This document shows, piece after piece, positions 42,316 to 52,242 of a stretch of DNA of 64,000 bases (position 1 is its first letter; each line of letters starts with the position of its first letter). The stretch comes from Lachnospiraceae bacterium (GTDB lineage Bacteria > Bacillota > Clostridia > Lachnospirales > Lachnospiraceae), in contig CAJSZQ010000005.1 in assembly GCA_910574185.1 (NCBI GenBank), positions 62,001 to 126,000 on the forward strand, written 5' to 3'. The translations under genes and the position numbers were made by a program. Below the pieces are notes generated by a model. It did not search any database. It was given only the letters and a program-made list of their open reading frames with translations, and had not been told where the DNA came from.

Positions 42316-44091
42316 ATGAAATTACAACTAACCATTTCCTTGCTCGTATCCGATAGGATGGATACCCTAAAGAAATGTCTGGATTCTATCGCCCCTCTTC
42401 TCCGAGACCTGAATAGCGAGTTGATTATTGTCTTTACCGGGAAGGATTCTGCTGTGCTGGAGGTTGCCAGACAATATACATCCCACATTATTCCTTTTGC
42501 CTGGTGTGATGATTTTGCAAAAGCCAGAAATGCCGGGCTTGAACAAGCCAGAGGAGAGTGGTTTCTTTATCTGGATGACGACGAGTGGTTTGAGGATGTT
42601 TCGGAGATTGTCCAGTTTTTTATAAGCGGAGAATATCTAGATTATGAGTCGGCGACATATGTTGTACGTAACTATATTGATTTAGGCGGAAGGGAATATA
42701 ATGATTTACATCTGGAACGCATGTGTCGTTTAAGGTCGGATACGAGATTTGTTTCCCCTATCCATGAGAGTCTGCATCCCTTTTGCGGGCCGGTAAAAAA
42801 TTTCAGAAGCTTTGTACATCACTATGCTTATGCCAGAGTTGGGACGCAGTCAGATTTGATGGTGAGGTTTAAGCGAAACGTTCCGTTACTCCTAAAGCTT
42901 TACGAACAGGAACCGACTGCCCATAACTGTATGCAGCTGGCTCAGGAATACCGCTATATAGATGATGAGACGACGGCTATCAAGTATTGTCGTGAAGGAC
43001 TGAAGCTTGCCGCCAAAGAAAAACGAATTTATCCATATGAGCTGTGGATGCAGGTGCATCTTCCGGTGATGCTTTCTACCGTCGGAGAGCAGGAGGAAGC
43101 ATTAAAGGAAGGGGAGCGCATCCTGCTGTCGCCGCGTCTCTTAGAAGTTGGCCAGGCGCATATTCACAGTATTCTTGCTACCCTGTGTCTGGATTTGAGA
43201 GAGTATAAGAAAGGGCTTGGGCATGTACGAAGCCTGCATAAAACAATGGCGTATCTGGAAAAATATCCGGAGAAAGCAATGCAGCAGACCGGAGTATCAA
43301 TTACCTATGCTACAGCCAGGGACCATGAAATACCGGCTTATGTTGTCGGGTTGTTTTTTGCAGTCGAACTGAAAGATATCGGGATGCTGAAAGACATTCT
43401 TTCCTGGATGCCATGGAATGATGAGAAGCTGGTTCAAGCTCACTATGGGACTCTGGAAAAGTTGAAGGGGCTGTATCCAGCGCAAGTAGAATCAATTCTG
43501 GAAAGTTATTTTCCTCTTCAGACAGATAACGCCTATGTGAATCTACAGAAGGCGCTGTATGCGGAAAAAGCGAAAAAGATTGCGGAAGCGGAAAAGTACT
43601 TTAGAATTTGCGCCGCGAACTGTCCTTCTGGGTTTATGCATCAGGTAGTAGAATTTGCAAAGAGAACGGGATTTTCTCTAAATTCACTGGTAGAACAGAT
43701 TTCAATTGAAACCTGGGAGGAGTATACGAAGATACTGGCAGACAATCTGGATGTATCCGAAATGCCAGATTTTGTGCGGGGATTAGTCTCTGCCTTGGCG
43801 GATTATCCGGTTTATATCCGAAGGCTTGAACAGCGGTTTCTGGAAAGACAGTTTTCAAATATGGATGTGAAAGATGCAAAACTTGCGGAGCTTCTGGAGC
43901 AGTATTGTACAAGCATACGTATGGAAGCTGATATCTTATACAATGAAGAGCTGCTGAGCGGAGCAAACCAGTATATCCTTCCGGCTAAGTATCGATTTGC
44001 TTCTTGTGCAGAAGAAGCGCTGGCCAGGGTTGAATCAGGCGAATCGGAAGAGTTGCTCAACGCTGTACTAAATACTATTTTTGTGGTATGA
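42316..44091 (+). CDS. family 2 glycosyltransferase with TPR-like region, shortened C-terminus
   Basis: A 591-residue paralogue and mirror partner of the gene at 37035-38891. The N-terminal GT2 domain has 'LTISLLVSDRMDTLKKCL', 'WCDDFAKARNAGL' and 'YLDDDEWFED', and the helical repeats follow closely ('NCMQLAQEYRYIDDE'). It ends early with 'ELLNAVLNTIFVV', where the three paralogues run on for 30-80 residues ('AIQFYPQ'-type repeat), so the last repeat is lost. RBS 'aaaggag'. Likely a flagellin glycosyltransferase by position. Confidence 0.85.
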   Translation: MKLQLTISLLVSDRMDTLKKCLDSIAPLLRDLNSELIIVFTGKDSAVLEVARQYTSHIIPFAWCDDFAKARNAGLEQARGEWFLYLDDDEWFEDVSEIVQFFISGEYLDYESATYVVRNYIDLGGREYNDLHLERMCRLRSDTRFVSPIHESLHPFCGPVKNFRSFVHHYAYARVGTQSDLMVRFKRNVPLLLKLYEQEPTAHNCMQLAQEYRYIDDETTAIKYCREGLKLAAKEKRIYPYELWMQVHLPVMLSTVGEQEEALKEGERILLSPRLLEVGQAHIHSILATLCLDLREYKKGLGHVRSLHKTMAYLEKYPEKAMQQTGVSITYATARDHEIPAYVVGLFFAVELKDIGMLKDILSWMPWNDEKLVQAHYGTLEKLKGLYPAQVESILESYFPLQTDNAYVNLQKALYAEKAKKIAEAEKYFRICAANCPSGFMHQVVEFAKRTGFSLNSLVEQISIETWEEYTKILADNLDVSEMPDFVRGLVSALADYPVYIRRLEQRFLERQFSNMDVKDAKLAELLEQYCTSIRMEADILYNEELLSGANQYILPAKYRFASCAEEALARVESGESEELLNAVLNTIFVV

Positions 44092-44122
44092 TTGTTCATT
44101 ATAGGAAAAGGAGTTATATACT

Positions 44123-46123
44123 ATGAATATACAGCTTACGATTTCTCTTCTTGCATCCGACAGGATGGAGACTTTAGGGAAATGTCTTGAGTCTGTTTCG
44201 CCGCTGCTTCGTGAGCTAAACAGTGAATTGGTTGTTGTAGCGACAGGCAGGGATTCGGCGGTGGCAGAACTGGTACGGCAATATTCCGCACGCATTATTC
44301 CCTTTACCTGGTGTGATGATTTTTCAAAAGCACGCAATACAGGTCTTGCAGAAGCGAAGGGAGAGTGGTTTCTGTATCTGGATGACGATGAGTGGTTTGA
44401 GGATGTTTCCGAGATTGTTGATTTCTTCAAAAGCGGAGAATATAGGAAATATCAGTCTGCCACATATATTCAGCGAAATTACCACGACTGGGGCGGAAAG
44501 GCTTATACGGACGCCCCAGTGGGGCGGATGTGCCGTCTGTCGCCGGAGACACAGTTTATTTATCCGATTCATGAGTGTTTGAGCCCGTTTATGGATCCTC
44601 AGAAGCGGTTGAAGAGTTTTGTACATCATTATGGATATGTGGAAAAAGCAGTGCAGAAGTCCGAGAGGAATCTTCCGTTGCTGCTGAAGCGTATGGAAGA
44701 AGAGCCAAGCGCTCATGCGTGTATGCAGCTTGTGCAAGAATATCAGAATCGGGATGAGAATGAAACTGCTCTGAAGTATTGCCGTCAGGGGTTGAAGATG
44801 GCGGAAAAGGAACAGAGAATCCATATGCATGAGCTGTGGCTTCAGGTGAATTTTCCAATATTGCTGGCGTCTTTAGGACGGAAGAAAGAGGCGCTAAAGG
44901 AAGGAGAACGGCTCTTGCGCTCCCTGCGTGTGCTTGAAGTGGGAGAAGCCCATATCCATGGGATTCTTGCAGAGATATGTTGGGAACTGAATGAATATAA
45001 GAAAGGGATTGAACATTCGTATGGGTTCCATAGAACGATGAAGTATCTGGAGAATCATCCTGAAAAGGCGGAACGTCAGGTGGGCGGTAATATAACATAT
45101 GATACAGCTAAGGAATATACTGTAACGGCCGGTATTGCAGGATTGTTGTTTGCATCGGCGCTGAATGAGACTGGTAAGATAAAAGAGATTCTTACCTGGC
45201 TGCCCTGGGAAGATGAAGGAGAGATTAGAAAACAGTATGGGAATCTGGAAAACTGGAAATGTGGGCATTCGGAGCAGAAAGAAGCTATTCTGGAAGGGTA
45301 TTATCTCCTGAACTCAGGCAATGGTTATGTGAATTTGCAGAAAGCGTTATATGCAGAAGAAATGCATAAAAGGAAAGAGGCGGAGGAATATTTCTGTATA
45401 TGTGCCGGCAATTGTCCGGAGGATTATATGTATCAGCTTGTAGAACTGGCAGAGCGGAATACTTTTTCGCTGAGCCCTTTGCTGGAGAAGATTGCAGCAG
45501 AGACATGGGATGCATGTGCAACAGCGATTACAGAACGTACAGATGAAAAAAGTATGCCGGAGAGGCTGCAGAGATTCAAATCGTTAACGGCAGATTATCC
45601 GCTTTTTTTAGGAAGACTGGAACAACGTTTTCTTGAGAAGCAGCTTTCGGACGGAGGGTGTGGGACAGAACAGCTCCTGGAGCTTTTGCGGCGGTATTGT
45701 AATATTGTATATAGAGAGGCAGAGAGTATATATAAGGAAGAGATTGTTGCTAATCCGGATTACTATGCGCTTCCTTATCAGATTAAATTCGCGCTTTTTA
45801 TTAGACAAGTATTGGATAATTTTGAAAAGAACTGCTATGCAGAAAGTATTCCCTTGCTGAAAAAGGCAGTTCGCGCTTACCCACAGATGTCAGTGGCGGT
45901 AGGACGGTTGTCGGAATACCTGGAGGAGAAGATGAAAGAACCACAGCAGCCAGTGTCGGAGGAGTTCGCGGCGCTTGGCAGACAGGTGAAGCAGATGCTT
46001 CTGGGACTGATGGAGAACGGGCAGTGGCAGGAGGCTTATGGCGTTGCGGAACAGCTTACATCGCTTCTGCCGGGCGATTTGGAAATCTTGAAATTAAAAC
46101 AGGAAATTATGGGACACATTTAA
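44123..46123 (+). CDS. family 2 glycosyltransferase with TPR-like region
   Basis: 666 residues. GT2 motifs 'LTISLLASDRMETLGKCL', 'WCDDFSKARNTGL' and 'YLDDDEWFED', then helical repeats ('CMQLVQEYQNRDENETAL'). The C-terminus has an extra ~75-residue module ('AALGRQVKQMLLGLMENGQW') shared with the next gene but absent from the two flagellin-adjacent paralogues. RBS 'aaaaggag'. It forms a tandem with its neighbours and probably acts on flagellin or its glycan. Confidence 0.85.
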   Translation: MNIQLTISLLASDRMETLGKCLESVSPLLRELNSELVVVATGRDSAVAELVRQYSARIIPFTWCDDFSKARNTGLAEAKGEWFLYLDDDEWFEDVSEIVDFFKSGEYRKYQSATYIQRNYHDWGGKAYTDAPVGRMCRLSPETQFIYPIHECLSPFMDPQKRLKSFVHHYGYVEKAVQKSERNLPLLLKRMEEEPSAHACMQLVQEYQNRDENETALKYCRQGLKMAEKEQRIHMHELWLQVNFPILLASLGRKKEALKEGERLLRSLRVLEVGEAHIHGILAEICWELNEYKKGIEHSYGFHRTMKYLENHPEKAERQVGGNITYDTAKEYTVTAGIAGLLFASALNETGKIKEILTWLPWEDEGEIRKQYGNLENWKCGHSEQKEAILEGYYLLNSGNGYVNLQKALYAEEMHKRKEAEEYFCICAGNCPEDYMYQLVELAERNTFSLSPLLEKIAAETWDACATAITERTDEKSMPERLQRFKSLTADYPLFLGRLEQRFLEKQLSDGGCGTEQLLELLRRYCNIVYREAESIYKEEIVANPDYYALPYQIKFALFIRQVLDNFEKNCYAESIPLLKKAVRAYPQMSVAVGRLSEYLEEKMKEPQQPVSEEFAALGRQVKQMLLGLMENGQWQEAYGVAEQLTSLLPGDLEILKLKQEIMGHI

Positions 46124-46161
46124 GATAGATTATTCTAATCAAAAAAGGAGCAGTTTTAATT

Positions 46162-48183
46162 ATGAAAATACAGCTTTCGATATCGCTCTTGGTATCAGAC
46201 CGGATAGAAACGTTGGGGCGGTGTCTGTCTTCTTTAAAACCGCTTTTACGGGAGCTTAACAGCGAACTGATTATTGTTTATACCGGGAAAAGTGAAGAAA
46301 CGCTGGCTCTTGCCAAAGAGTACACGTCCCATATTATCCCATTTACCTGGTGTAAAGATTTTTCTAAAGCAAGGAATGCCGGACTTGGGGCGGCAAAGGG
46401 AGAATGGTTTCTTTATCTGGATGATGATGAATGGTTTGAGGATACGGAAGAGATTATCCGGTTTTTTAAAAGCGGTGAATGTGAGAAATATCAGTCGGCA
46501 ACTTATGTTCAGCGCAATTATCTGGATTGGACTGGGAGAACCTATGCGGATGCTTATGTGGGCCGTATGTGCCGTTTGTTAAAGGAGACCAGATTTATTT
46601 ATCCGATTCATGAGAATCTCAGACCATTTCCGTCGCCCTGTAAGGAATTTGAAGCTTATGTACATCATTATGGTTATGTGCGGGCAAATAATGAAAAAGA
46701 ACAGGATTCAAAAACCGAAAGGAATTTAACCTTGCTTCGTGAAAGGCTGAATACTGAGAAGCCTTCCGCTCATTTATATGCTCAACTGGCGCAGGAATAT
46801 GCAAGTATCCCTGAGTATGACGAGGCAATCCGGTATTGCAGGGAAGGTCTTAAGCTTGCGAGGAAGGAAGACAGAAGGGACTCTCTTGAGATGTGGCTGC
46901 AGCTAGAACTGCCGCATCTTATCTTCTGTACCGGAGATTTAAAGGCTGCGCTTGAGGAAGGAGAAAAAATCCTCGCTTCCCCGTATCTTGCAGAGGTGGG
47001 AGAAGTGAATCTGGCGGCGAAGCTCGTTGGATTCTGCTGGAACTTAAAAGAATATAAAAAGGGGCTTAAGTATGTTCAATGCTACCGGAGAGTATTGGAG
47101 TATTTGTGGAAGCATCCGGAGAAAGCAATGGTACAGAATGGTATTACATCCTCATTTTCCGGCGCTGAGAAGCAGGCGGCAGAGATTTATGTAAAAGGTC
47201 TGTTTTTTGCGGCGGAAAGCAGGGATTTTGCTGTCATGAGCCAGATACTTGGCTGGTTACCATGGGAGGATACTGTGCAGATGTCGATTCAGTATGGGAA
47301 TCTGGAAGAATGGAAACAGAAGTATTCTGCGCAGAAGACAGTTATTTTAAAGAGCTATTACCAACTGGACTCAGATAATACTTATGTGGCGCTTCAAAAA
47401 GCTTATTGCGCGGAAGAGAATGGGGAAGTTTCAGAAGCAGAAAAGTTCTGGGAGAGATGCGCCGCTAACTGTCCGGAAGGTTATTTAGAACAATTGATAG
47501 AGATGGCGGTGCGGAATGGATTTACATTAAAGTACTTACTGAAAAAAGTATCTCTTGAGGATTGGAAGCTATGTGCAAGGGCATTGGCAGAGCGGATTGA
47601 AATTCCGAATATGGGAGACTTTTTTGATAAGATATCTCCAGAGTTATCTGAGTATATGTTTTTTGCGGAGAGCTTAAGACAAAATTTGCTGGAAAAACAA
47701 CTTGTGCAGGGATTTTTGGAGCTTGGCCGTTTTCTGGAACTGATGGAGGAGTACTGTAATAGCGTGATAAGAGTGGCGGGGATGATATACAGAGATGAGA
47801 TTTTAGCAAACCAGGACTCCTATCTGCTGCCGGCACAGTATAAATTTGCCGTTCGAGTCATGGATATTGTGAAGCATATTAAAAATGGAGACTTTGGGTA
47901 CAGCATTCCGCTTTTGTCGGAGGCATTGCACATTTATCCGCAGATGTCGGCGGCAGTTAGCCATATGACGAATTATCTGAATGAGCAGATGAAAGCAATA
48001 CATCAACCGGTGTCAGAAGAGTTTGCGATACTTGGCGGACAGGTAAAGCAGGTGGTGAGCGGACTTGTTGATGGAGGACAATGGATGGAGGCTTATGGTG
48101 TTATTAATCAGCTAATAACACTTTTGCCGGATGATACAGAGGTCTTGAGGTTAAAACAGGAGATTGTGCGGAATTTGGGGTGA
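46162..48183 (+). CDS. family 2 glycosyltransferase with TPR-like region
   Basis: 673 residues, the closest relative of the preceding gene: 'LSISLLVSDRIETLGRCL', 'WCKDFSKARNAGL' (Asp to Lys change relative to WCDDF), 'YLDDDEWFED', and the same terminal module ('GGQVKQVVSGLVDGGQW'). RBS 'aaaggag'. It ends just before a strong bidirectional terminator, which closes the flagellin glycosyltransferase unit. Confidence 0.85.
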   Translation: MKIQLSISLLVSDRIETLGRCLSSLKPLLRELNSELIIVYTGKSEETLALAKEYTSHIIPFTWCKDFSKARNAGLGAAKGEWFLYLDDDEWFEDTEEIIRFFKSGECEKYQSATYVQRNYLDWTGRTYADAYVGRMCRLLKETRFIYPIHENLRPFPSPCKEFEAYVHHYGYVRANNEKEQDSKTERNLTLLRERLNTEKPSAHLYAQLAQEYASIPEYDEAIRYCREGLKLARKEDRRDSLEMWLQLELPHLIFCTGDLKAALEEGEKILASPYLAEVGEVNLAAKLVGFCWNLKEYKKGLKYVQCYRRVLEYLWKHPEKAMVQNGITSSFSGAEKQAAEIYVKGLFFAAESRDFAVMSQILGWLPWEDTVQMSIQYGNLEEWKQKYSAQKTVILKSYYQLDSDNTYVALQKAYCAEENGEVSEAEKFWERCAANCPEGYLEQLIEMAVRNGFTLKYLLKKVSLEDWKLCARALAERIEIPNMGDFFDKISPELSEYMFFAESLRQNLLEKQLVQGFLELGRFLELMEEYCNSVIRVAGMIYRDEILANQDSYLLPAQYKFAVRVMDIVKHIKNGDFGYSIPLLSEALHIYPQMSAAVSHMTNYLNEQMKAIHQPVSEEFAILGGQVKQVVSGLVDGGQWMEAYGVINQLITLLPDDTEVLRLKQEIVRNLG

Positions 48184-48189
48184 ATTAAA

Positions 48190-48236
48190 ATAGAAACCCC
48201 GAAGGCAGGAGAAATAGATGCCTTCGGGGTTTTTAT
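48190..48236. terminator. bidirectional rho-independent terminator
   Basis: A perfect 14-bp stem (48194-48207 with 48219-48232, aaccccgaaggca type) with T-runs on both strands. It separates the + strand glycosyltransferase from the - strand chemoreceptor gene. Confidence 0.93.
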
Positions 48237-50155
48237 TAATATTTGTCCATATTATTTCTAAATGGTACAGTTCCCGGAGCCGATGCGTGAGACTTTTTTG
48301 GCGTTGGTTCCGGCACTGGAGTATAATTCGGAATTATCTCCGGTTCTGGTGTTGAAATATCTATCACATCTGGAATATCCGGTGTATAAGATAAGTTTGT
48401 TTCCGTTGTGTTTGTTATTCCGACGTTGGAGTAGTCAGGCGTGTTATTTATCGGTGCGGGCTGCTCTATCATTGGAGCAGCCATTCCCCTTAAGCGGAAG
48501 TGGCTAACCAATGTTCGCAGTAAGTTTGCCTGGCTGGACAATTCTTCACTGGCAGCGGCGCTTTCCTGTGCCGTTGCAGAGTTCGTCTGAATAACGGAGG
48601 AAATCTGGTCGATTCCGATTGTAACCTGCTGGATACCTTCTGCCTGCATGTCGGATGCTTCTGTAATCAGCGCCATATTGGATGAAATCTTCTGAGCGCT
48701 TGCTACAACCTTCTGTAAAGACTTCTGAGTATCTGCCGCAATGCTATTACCTTCTGCTACGGCTGTCAAAGAATTGCTGATTAATGCTGTAGTCTCTTTT
48801 GCGGCTTCGGCGCTCTTAGAGGCAAGGCTTCGTACTTCGTCGGCAACAACCGCGAAGCCCTTGCCGGCTTCTCCTGCACGCGCGGCTTCTACAGCGGCGT
48901 TCAGCGCGAGGATATTGGTCTGGAATGCGATATCTTCAATCGTCTTGATAATCTTCTCAATCTCGCTGGAACAGCTATTAATCTTAGTCATGGCCGTCAT
49001 CATAGATTCCATCATCTGATTACTGTTTTCCACTTCTTTACCAGTATCGGCAATCAAAGTGTTGACATCGCGGGAGTTATGTGCGGTCTGGTTTACCTGA
49101 TTAGACAGTTCGCTTAAAGTAGCTACCAGCTCTTCTACAGAGCTTGCCTGCTCGGTGGTACCTTGACTGAGCGCCTGAGCGCCGCTGGATACCTGCTCCG
49201 AACTGTTGGCAACCTGTGCGGAAGCGTCTTCAATCTGACCAAGCGTATCATTCAGAGATTCGATAATCTTATTGCCGGAATGCCTGATTGATTCAAATTC
49301 TCCCAAATAATCCATATCCATAGTAACGGTCAAATCGCCGCTTGCAAGGGAATCCATTCTGGTACAGATATGCTCAATATAGCCTGCCAATGTCTTCAGT
49401 ACAAAGCGAAGATTCCCAGCCAGAACACCTAATTCATCCTTGGATTGATATGTAACTTCCGTATGCATGTTACCCTTGGCCATTGCTTTGACAGCGTCTT
49501 CAATCTCGGCAATCGGATAAGTAAGATTGCGAATAATCTTAATAGCGATGATTAAGGTCAGGATGATACTGACAACAGCCAGACCAGCCAAAATGCTGGT
49601 GCAAATTTTCTTTGTCGACGCGCCGGACGCGTAATAATTCTCTGCTTCAACCTGTGCGCTATCAATCACGTTCTGAATGGCTGTCTGCAAGCCGCTTGCT
49701 GCGTTTGAATAGTCGCCTTTCAAGATTATCTGCGCGTTGTCTAAATCATTGTTTTTGATATATTCGATTGCTTTTGCACGCATAGCACGCGTCTGTTCAG
49801 AGGCCGATGTAACTGCCTGAAGTAAAGCGGCGTCGCCCTCATAAGAATTTTCCAGTTTTTCCAGTGAGCTCATAAGCTGTGCAGAAGTTTCGTCAATCTG
49901 GCTTAAAATAGACTGAAGTTCTGCGTCTGAGTCGGCAAGAACCGCCCGGAAAACATCTGTCTGAATGCTTTTGGTAGCTGTCTGTGCTTCTAATGCGGAT
50001 TCTACCATGTTATAGGGAACCTGATAGAACTTCTCTAATCCTCCAAAAACGCTCCTTAGTCCTATAAGAGAAGCTGTAACAGCTATAATATAGAAAACTA
50101 ATATGACACAATATGAGAAGAAAAGTTTGCTTCTCACTCTCAAATTTTTTAACAC
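48236..50155 (-). CDS. methyl-accepting chemotaxis protein
   Basis: GTG start at 50155 behind 'gaggaggt', 639 residues. TM1 at ~12-35 ('[17 protein letters not shown]'), a ~150-residue extracellular four-helix-type sensor, TM2 at ~188-210 ('[19 protein letters not shown]'), a HAMP domain, a second HAMP-like stretch, and the signalling domain with tip '[20 protein letters not shown]' and '[13 protein letters not shown]'. It would sense an unknown ligand and control CheA. The C-terminal ~70 residues are a Pro-rich tail, and no NWETF-type pentapeptide is present. Confidence 0.93.
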   Translation of the reverse strand: MLKNLRVRSKLFFSYCVILVFYIIAVTASLIGLRSVFGGLEKFYQVPYNMVESALEAQTATKSIQTDVFRAVLADSDAELQSILSQIDETSAQLMSSLEKLENSYEGDAALLQAVTSASEQTRAMRAKAIEYIKNNDLDNAQIILKGDYSNAASGLQTAIQNVIDSAQVEAENYYASGASTKKICTSILAGLAVVSIILTLIIAIKIIRNLTYPIAEIEDAVKAMAKGNMHTEVTYQSKDELGVLAGNLRFVLKTLAGYIEHICTRMDSLASGDLTVTMDMDYLGEFESIRHSGNKIIESLNDTLGQIEDASAQVANSSEQVSSGAQALSQGTTEQASSVEELVATLSELSNQVNQTAHNSRDVNTLIADTGKEVENSNQMMESMMTAMTKINSCSSEIEKIIKTIEDIAFQTNILALNAAVEAARAGEAGKGFAVVADEVRSLASKSAEAAKETTALISNSLTAVAEGNSIAADTQKSLQKVVASAQKISSNMALITEASDMQAEGIQQVTIGIDQISSVIQTNSATAQESAAASEELSSQANLLRTLVSHFRLRGMAAPMIEQPAPINNTPDYSNVGITNTTETNLSYTPDIPDVIDISTPEPEIIPNYTPVPEPTPKKSHASAPGTVPFRNNMDKY

Positions 50156-50835
50156 ATTAAATACCTCCTCAATCCCTTATTATTTTTTAGTATATAGATA
50201 CATATAGTGTTAGATATATTCTATACCTGAATTATCAGAATGTAAATATCTGATTCGTGATTTTGTGTCAGATTCACATGGATTTTAGTTGTAATTTAGT
50301 ATATTCGTGCCATAATATGCCAATTGTTACCATCTAGTGTAGTGTATCATTCACTTTCTGCCAAATAACGCAGAATGAATTTTCAGTCTGCAAGGCGGCT
50401 GAATGAGGCGATGCGGTTGACATCGTCGATTGAAGCCAACGCATCAGATGGAAAGGCAAGTTGTTTTGGTGAAACGTGAATGATACACCATGCTAGTATG
50501 CTGTCCGGATTATATCTGGCAAAACTCCGCGGTATATTCGTTTAAAGATACCATCGCTGCGTTCGGCGCCTTGCAGTTTGAAAATCCATTCTGCGTCATT
50601 TGACTGAAAGTAAATGTGTCGGCACACTAAATGTTTATTTAAAAATCTGTAAAAAATAAAAATAAATTTGCTGATTTAATAAAATTTTACTTTTCTTTAG
50701 CGGACAAAAGTGGCATAATAAAAACAGAGTATGGTTTTTTATCAATCTGCCGAAAGGATATTGGCATAATCTGATTACAGCATATTATATAATAGATAAG
50801 CAGGCAGATAACAGAAGAATGACAGGAGAAAGGAT
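50156..50835. other. 680-bp intergenic stretch holding a compound inverted repeat
   Basis: No credible gene on either strand. 50156-50340 is AT-rich upstream DNA of the chemoreceptor. 50342-50616 is a nested inverted repeat (separate entry). 50620-50835 is AT-rich leader before the transglycosylase, with 'cataat' near 50715 but no clear -35. Confidence 0.75.
50342..50616. repeat. compound imperfect inverted repeat, MITE-like or structured element
   Basis: Arm 50348-50414 matches the reverse complement of 50551-50616 at about 80-85% by eye (shared core acgcagaatg...attttca...ctgcaaggcg). Separately, gtgtatcattcac (50342-50354) pairs perfectly with gtgaatgatacac (50476-50488). The two pairings are mutually exclusive in RNA. 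It has no coding capacity. Confidence 0.8.
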
Positions 50836-51603
50836 ATGACAAATAATAATATTACATATACGAATTTGTATAATTATATGAATAATCTTTTATATCAGAT
50901 TCAGTCTGCAGCGGGATACAACAGTCAGACAAATCAGATAAATCAGTTTCCATGGAGTCAGAGGACGGGCAGTCAGAATTTTGCGGCTACATTTAACGAG
51001 GTATCTCAGAGACTGGGGGTGCCGGAGAGTATGGATTCGATTTTTGAGGAGGCCGCGCAGAGATATGGAGTGCCGTTGACACTTTTGAAAGCTGTTGCGA
51101 AGGCTGAATCGAATTTTAATGCTGGCGCGGTATCGTCAGCGGGAGCGCAGGGGGTTATGCAGCTTATGCCTTCCACGGCGGAATCTCTTGGTGTAGAAAA
51201 TCCGTTTGATGCGAGAAGCAATATTATGGGCGGCGCGAAGTATATAGCCGAGAAGTTGAATCAGTATGATGGAGATATAGAACTGGCGTTGGCTGCATAT
51301 AACGCTGGAAGCGGCAACGTTGCCAAATATGGAGGTGTGCCGCCTTTTTCGGAGACTAGGAATTACATCAAGAGAATTAAGGAATATATGGGAAGCGATT
51401 TGACTACAGGGCAGACGGTTCAGGGACAGTTGTATGAAGAGGAATCTGCCAGGGGAGCGAGTGGTTCTGGGATGATGGAGATTACGGAGCTTGCCGCGCA
51501 GTATTTGCTGGGGAGAATGCAGTTGCAGATGCAGGATCAGATGAACCGCCTTTCTTCGTCTCTGGCAGGAGGGGATACAGAAAAAGAGAACTCCTTAATA
51601 TAG
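50836..51603 (+). CDS. lytic transglycosylase (SLT domain)
   Basis: A 255-residue protein. Residues ~70-195 are an SLT/GH23 domain with the catalytic Glu in 'KAVAKAESNFN', then 'GAQGVMQLMPSTAESLG', 'ALAAYNAGSGNV' and 'RNYIKRIKEYMG'. No signal peptide is evident. The N-terminal ~60 residues are Asn/Gln-rich, and export through the flagellar system is possible, as for rod-associated muramidases. It lies just before flgB, so it probably opens peptidoglycan for rod assembly. RBS 'gagaaagg'. Confidence 0.9.
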   Translation: MTNNNITYTNLYNYMNNLLYQIQSAAGYNSQTNQINQFPWSQRTGSQNFAATFNEVSQRLGVPESMDSIFEEAAQRYGVPLTLLKAVAKAESNFNAGAVSSAGAQGVMQLMPSTAESLGVENPFDARSNIMGGAKYIAEKLNQYDGDIELALAAYNAGSGNVAKYGGVPPFSETRNYIKRIKEYMGSDLTTGQTVQGQLYEEESARGASGSGMMEITELAAQYLLGRMQLQMQDQMNRLSSSLAGGDTEKENSLI

Positions 51604-51692
51604 GCTGTTTTTACGAATACGAAAAATATTGCGGCGAGTATAAAAAAAGGTAGATAAAAGGTTAGAAAATACTGTAAATGCTTTCAAATGGC

Positions 51693-51721
51693 TTGAATTT
51701 GCGGCTGAGACGTTGTATAGT
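51693..51721 (+). promoter_or_regulatory. sigma-A promoter of the flagellar operon
   Basis: TTGAAT (51693-51698), exactly 17 bases, TATAGT (51716-51721), about 80 bases before flgB. It is the only good promoter seen ahead of the run flgB-fliM. Confidence 0.65.
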
Positions 51722-51803
51722 ATATTAGATAATACTCATTTTTGAGCATATGCAAAGAATGGTTACACAATTACATATTTTAATAGAAGGAAGTGACATT
51801 GTA

Positions 51804-52199
51804 ATGTTAGGAAATTCAGGTTCAATATTTGGAAATACGATAGCCTTGGCGGAGAAGGCGATGGATATGTTGTGGGTGAAGCAGGAAGCCATTTCCAATA
51901 ATCTGTCTAATGTGGATACGCCGGGTTACAAGAGGAAACAGGTCAGTTTTGAAGAAGCGTTTCGGAAGCGGCTTCAGGCTGCCGGAGAATCAAAGGGCGG
52001 TACGAGTATGAAGGATGCGATTTCGGGAGCGAATTATACAGTAACCAGCAGAGATGATTCGGCAAGAGTAGATGAGAACAATGTGAATGCGGACGTTGAG
52101 AATACAGAGATGACGAGAACGTGGCTTCACTATTATTATCTTACTTATAGTGCGAATGCTGATGTTAAGAGACTTCAGTCAGCAATTAAAGCACAGTAA
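51804..52199 (+). CDS. flgB: flagellar basal-body rod protein FlgB
   Basis: ATG 51804 chosen by 'agaaggaag' nine bases upstream; the frame also opens at 51750 without an RBS. 131 residues, usual length. 'QEAISNNLSNVDTPGYKRKQVSFEEAF' (shown in part) is the FlgB N-terminal rod signature and 'NNVNADVENTEM' the C-terminal one. It forms the proximal rod. The next gene is fliE, where flgC is normally between them. Confidence 0.95.
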   Translation: MLGNSGSIFGNTIALAEKAMDMLWVKQEAISNNLSNVDTPGYKRKQVSFEEAFRKRLQAAGESKGGTSMKDAISGANYTVTSRDDSARVDENNVNADVENTEMTRTWLHYYYLTYSANADVKRLQSAIKAQ

Positions 52200-52242
52200 T
52201 TATAATAATCAGTAATTTCACAGAAAGGATGGAAGCGCAGTT

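Noticed and set aside
44589-45098. Long open frames antisense to the glycosyltransferase genes (for example 44324-44830 and 44589-45098, - strand)
   Set aside because: They lie wholly inside convincing + strand genes, lack ribosome sites and show no recognisable protein motifs.
50730-50756. Sigma-D promoter (GCCGAAAG) before the lytic transglycosylase
   Set aside because: The -10 is only partly matched and the bases 15 upstream read TATG and not TAAA.
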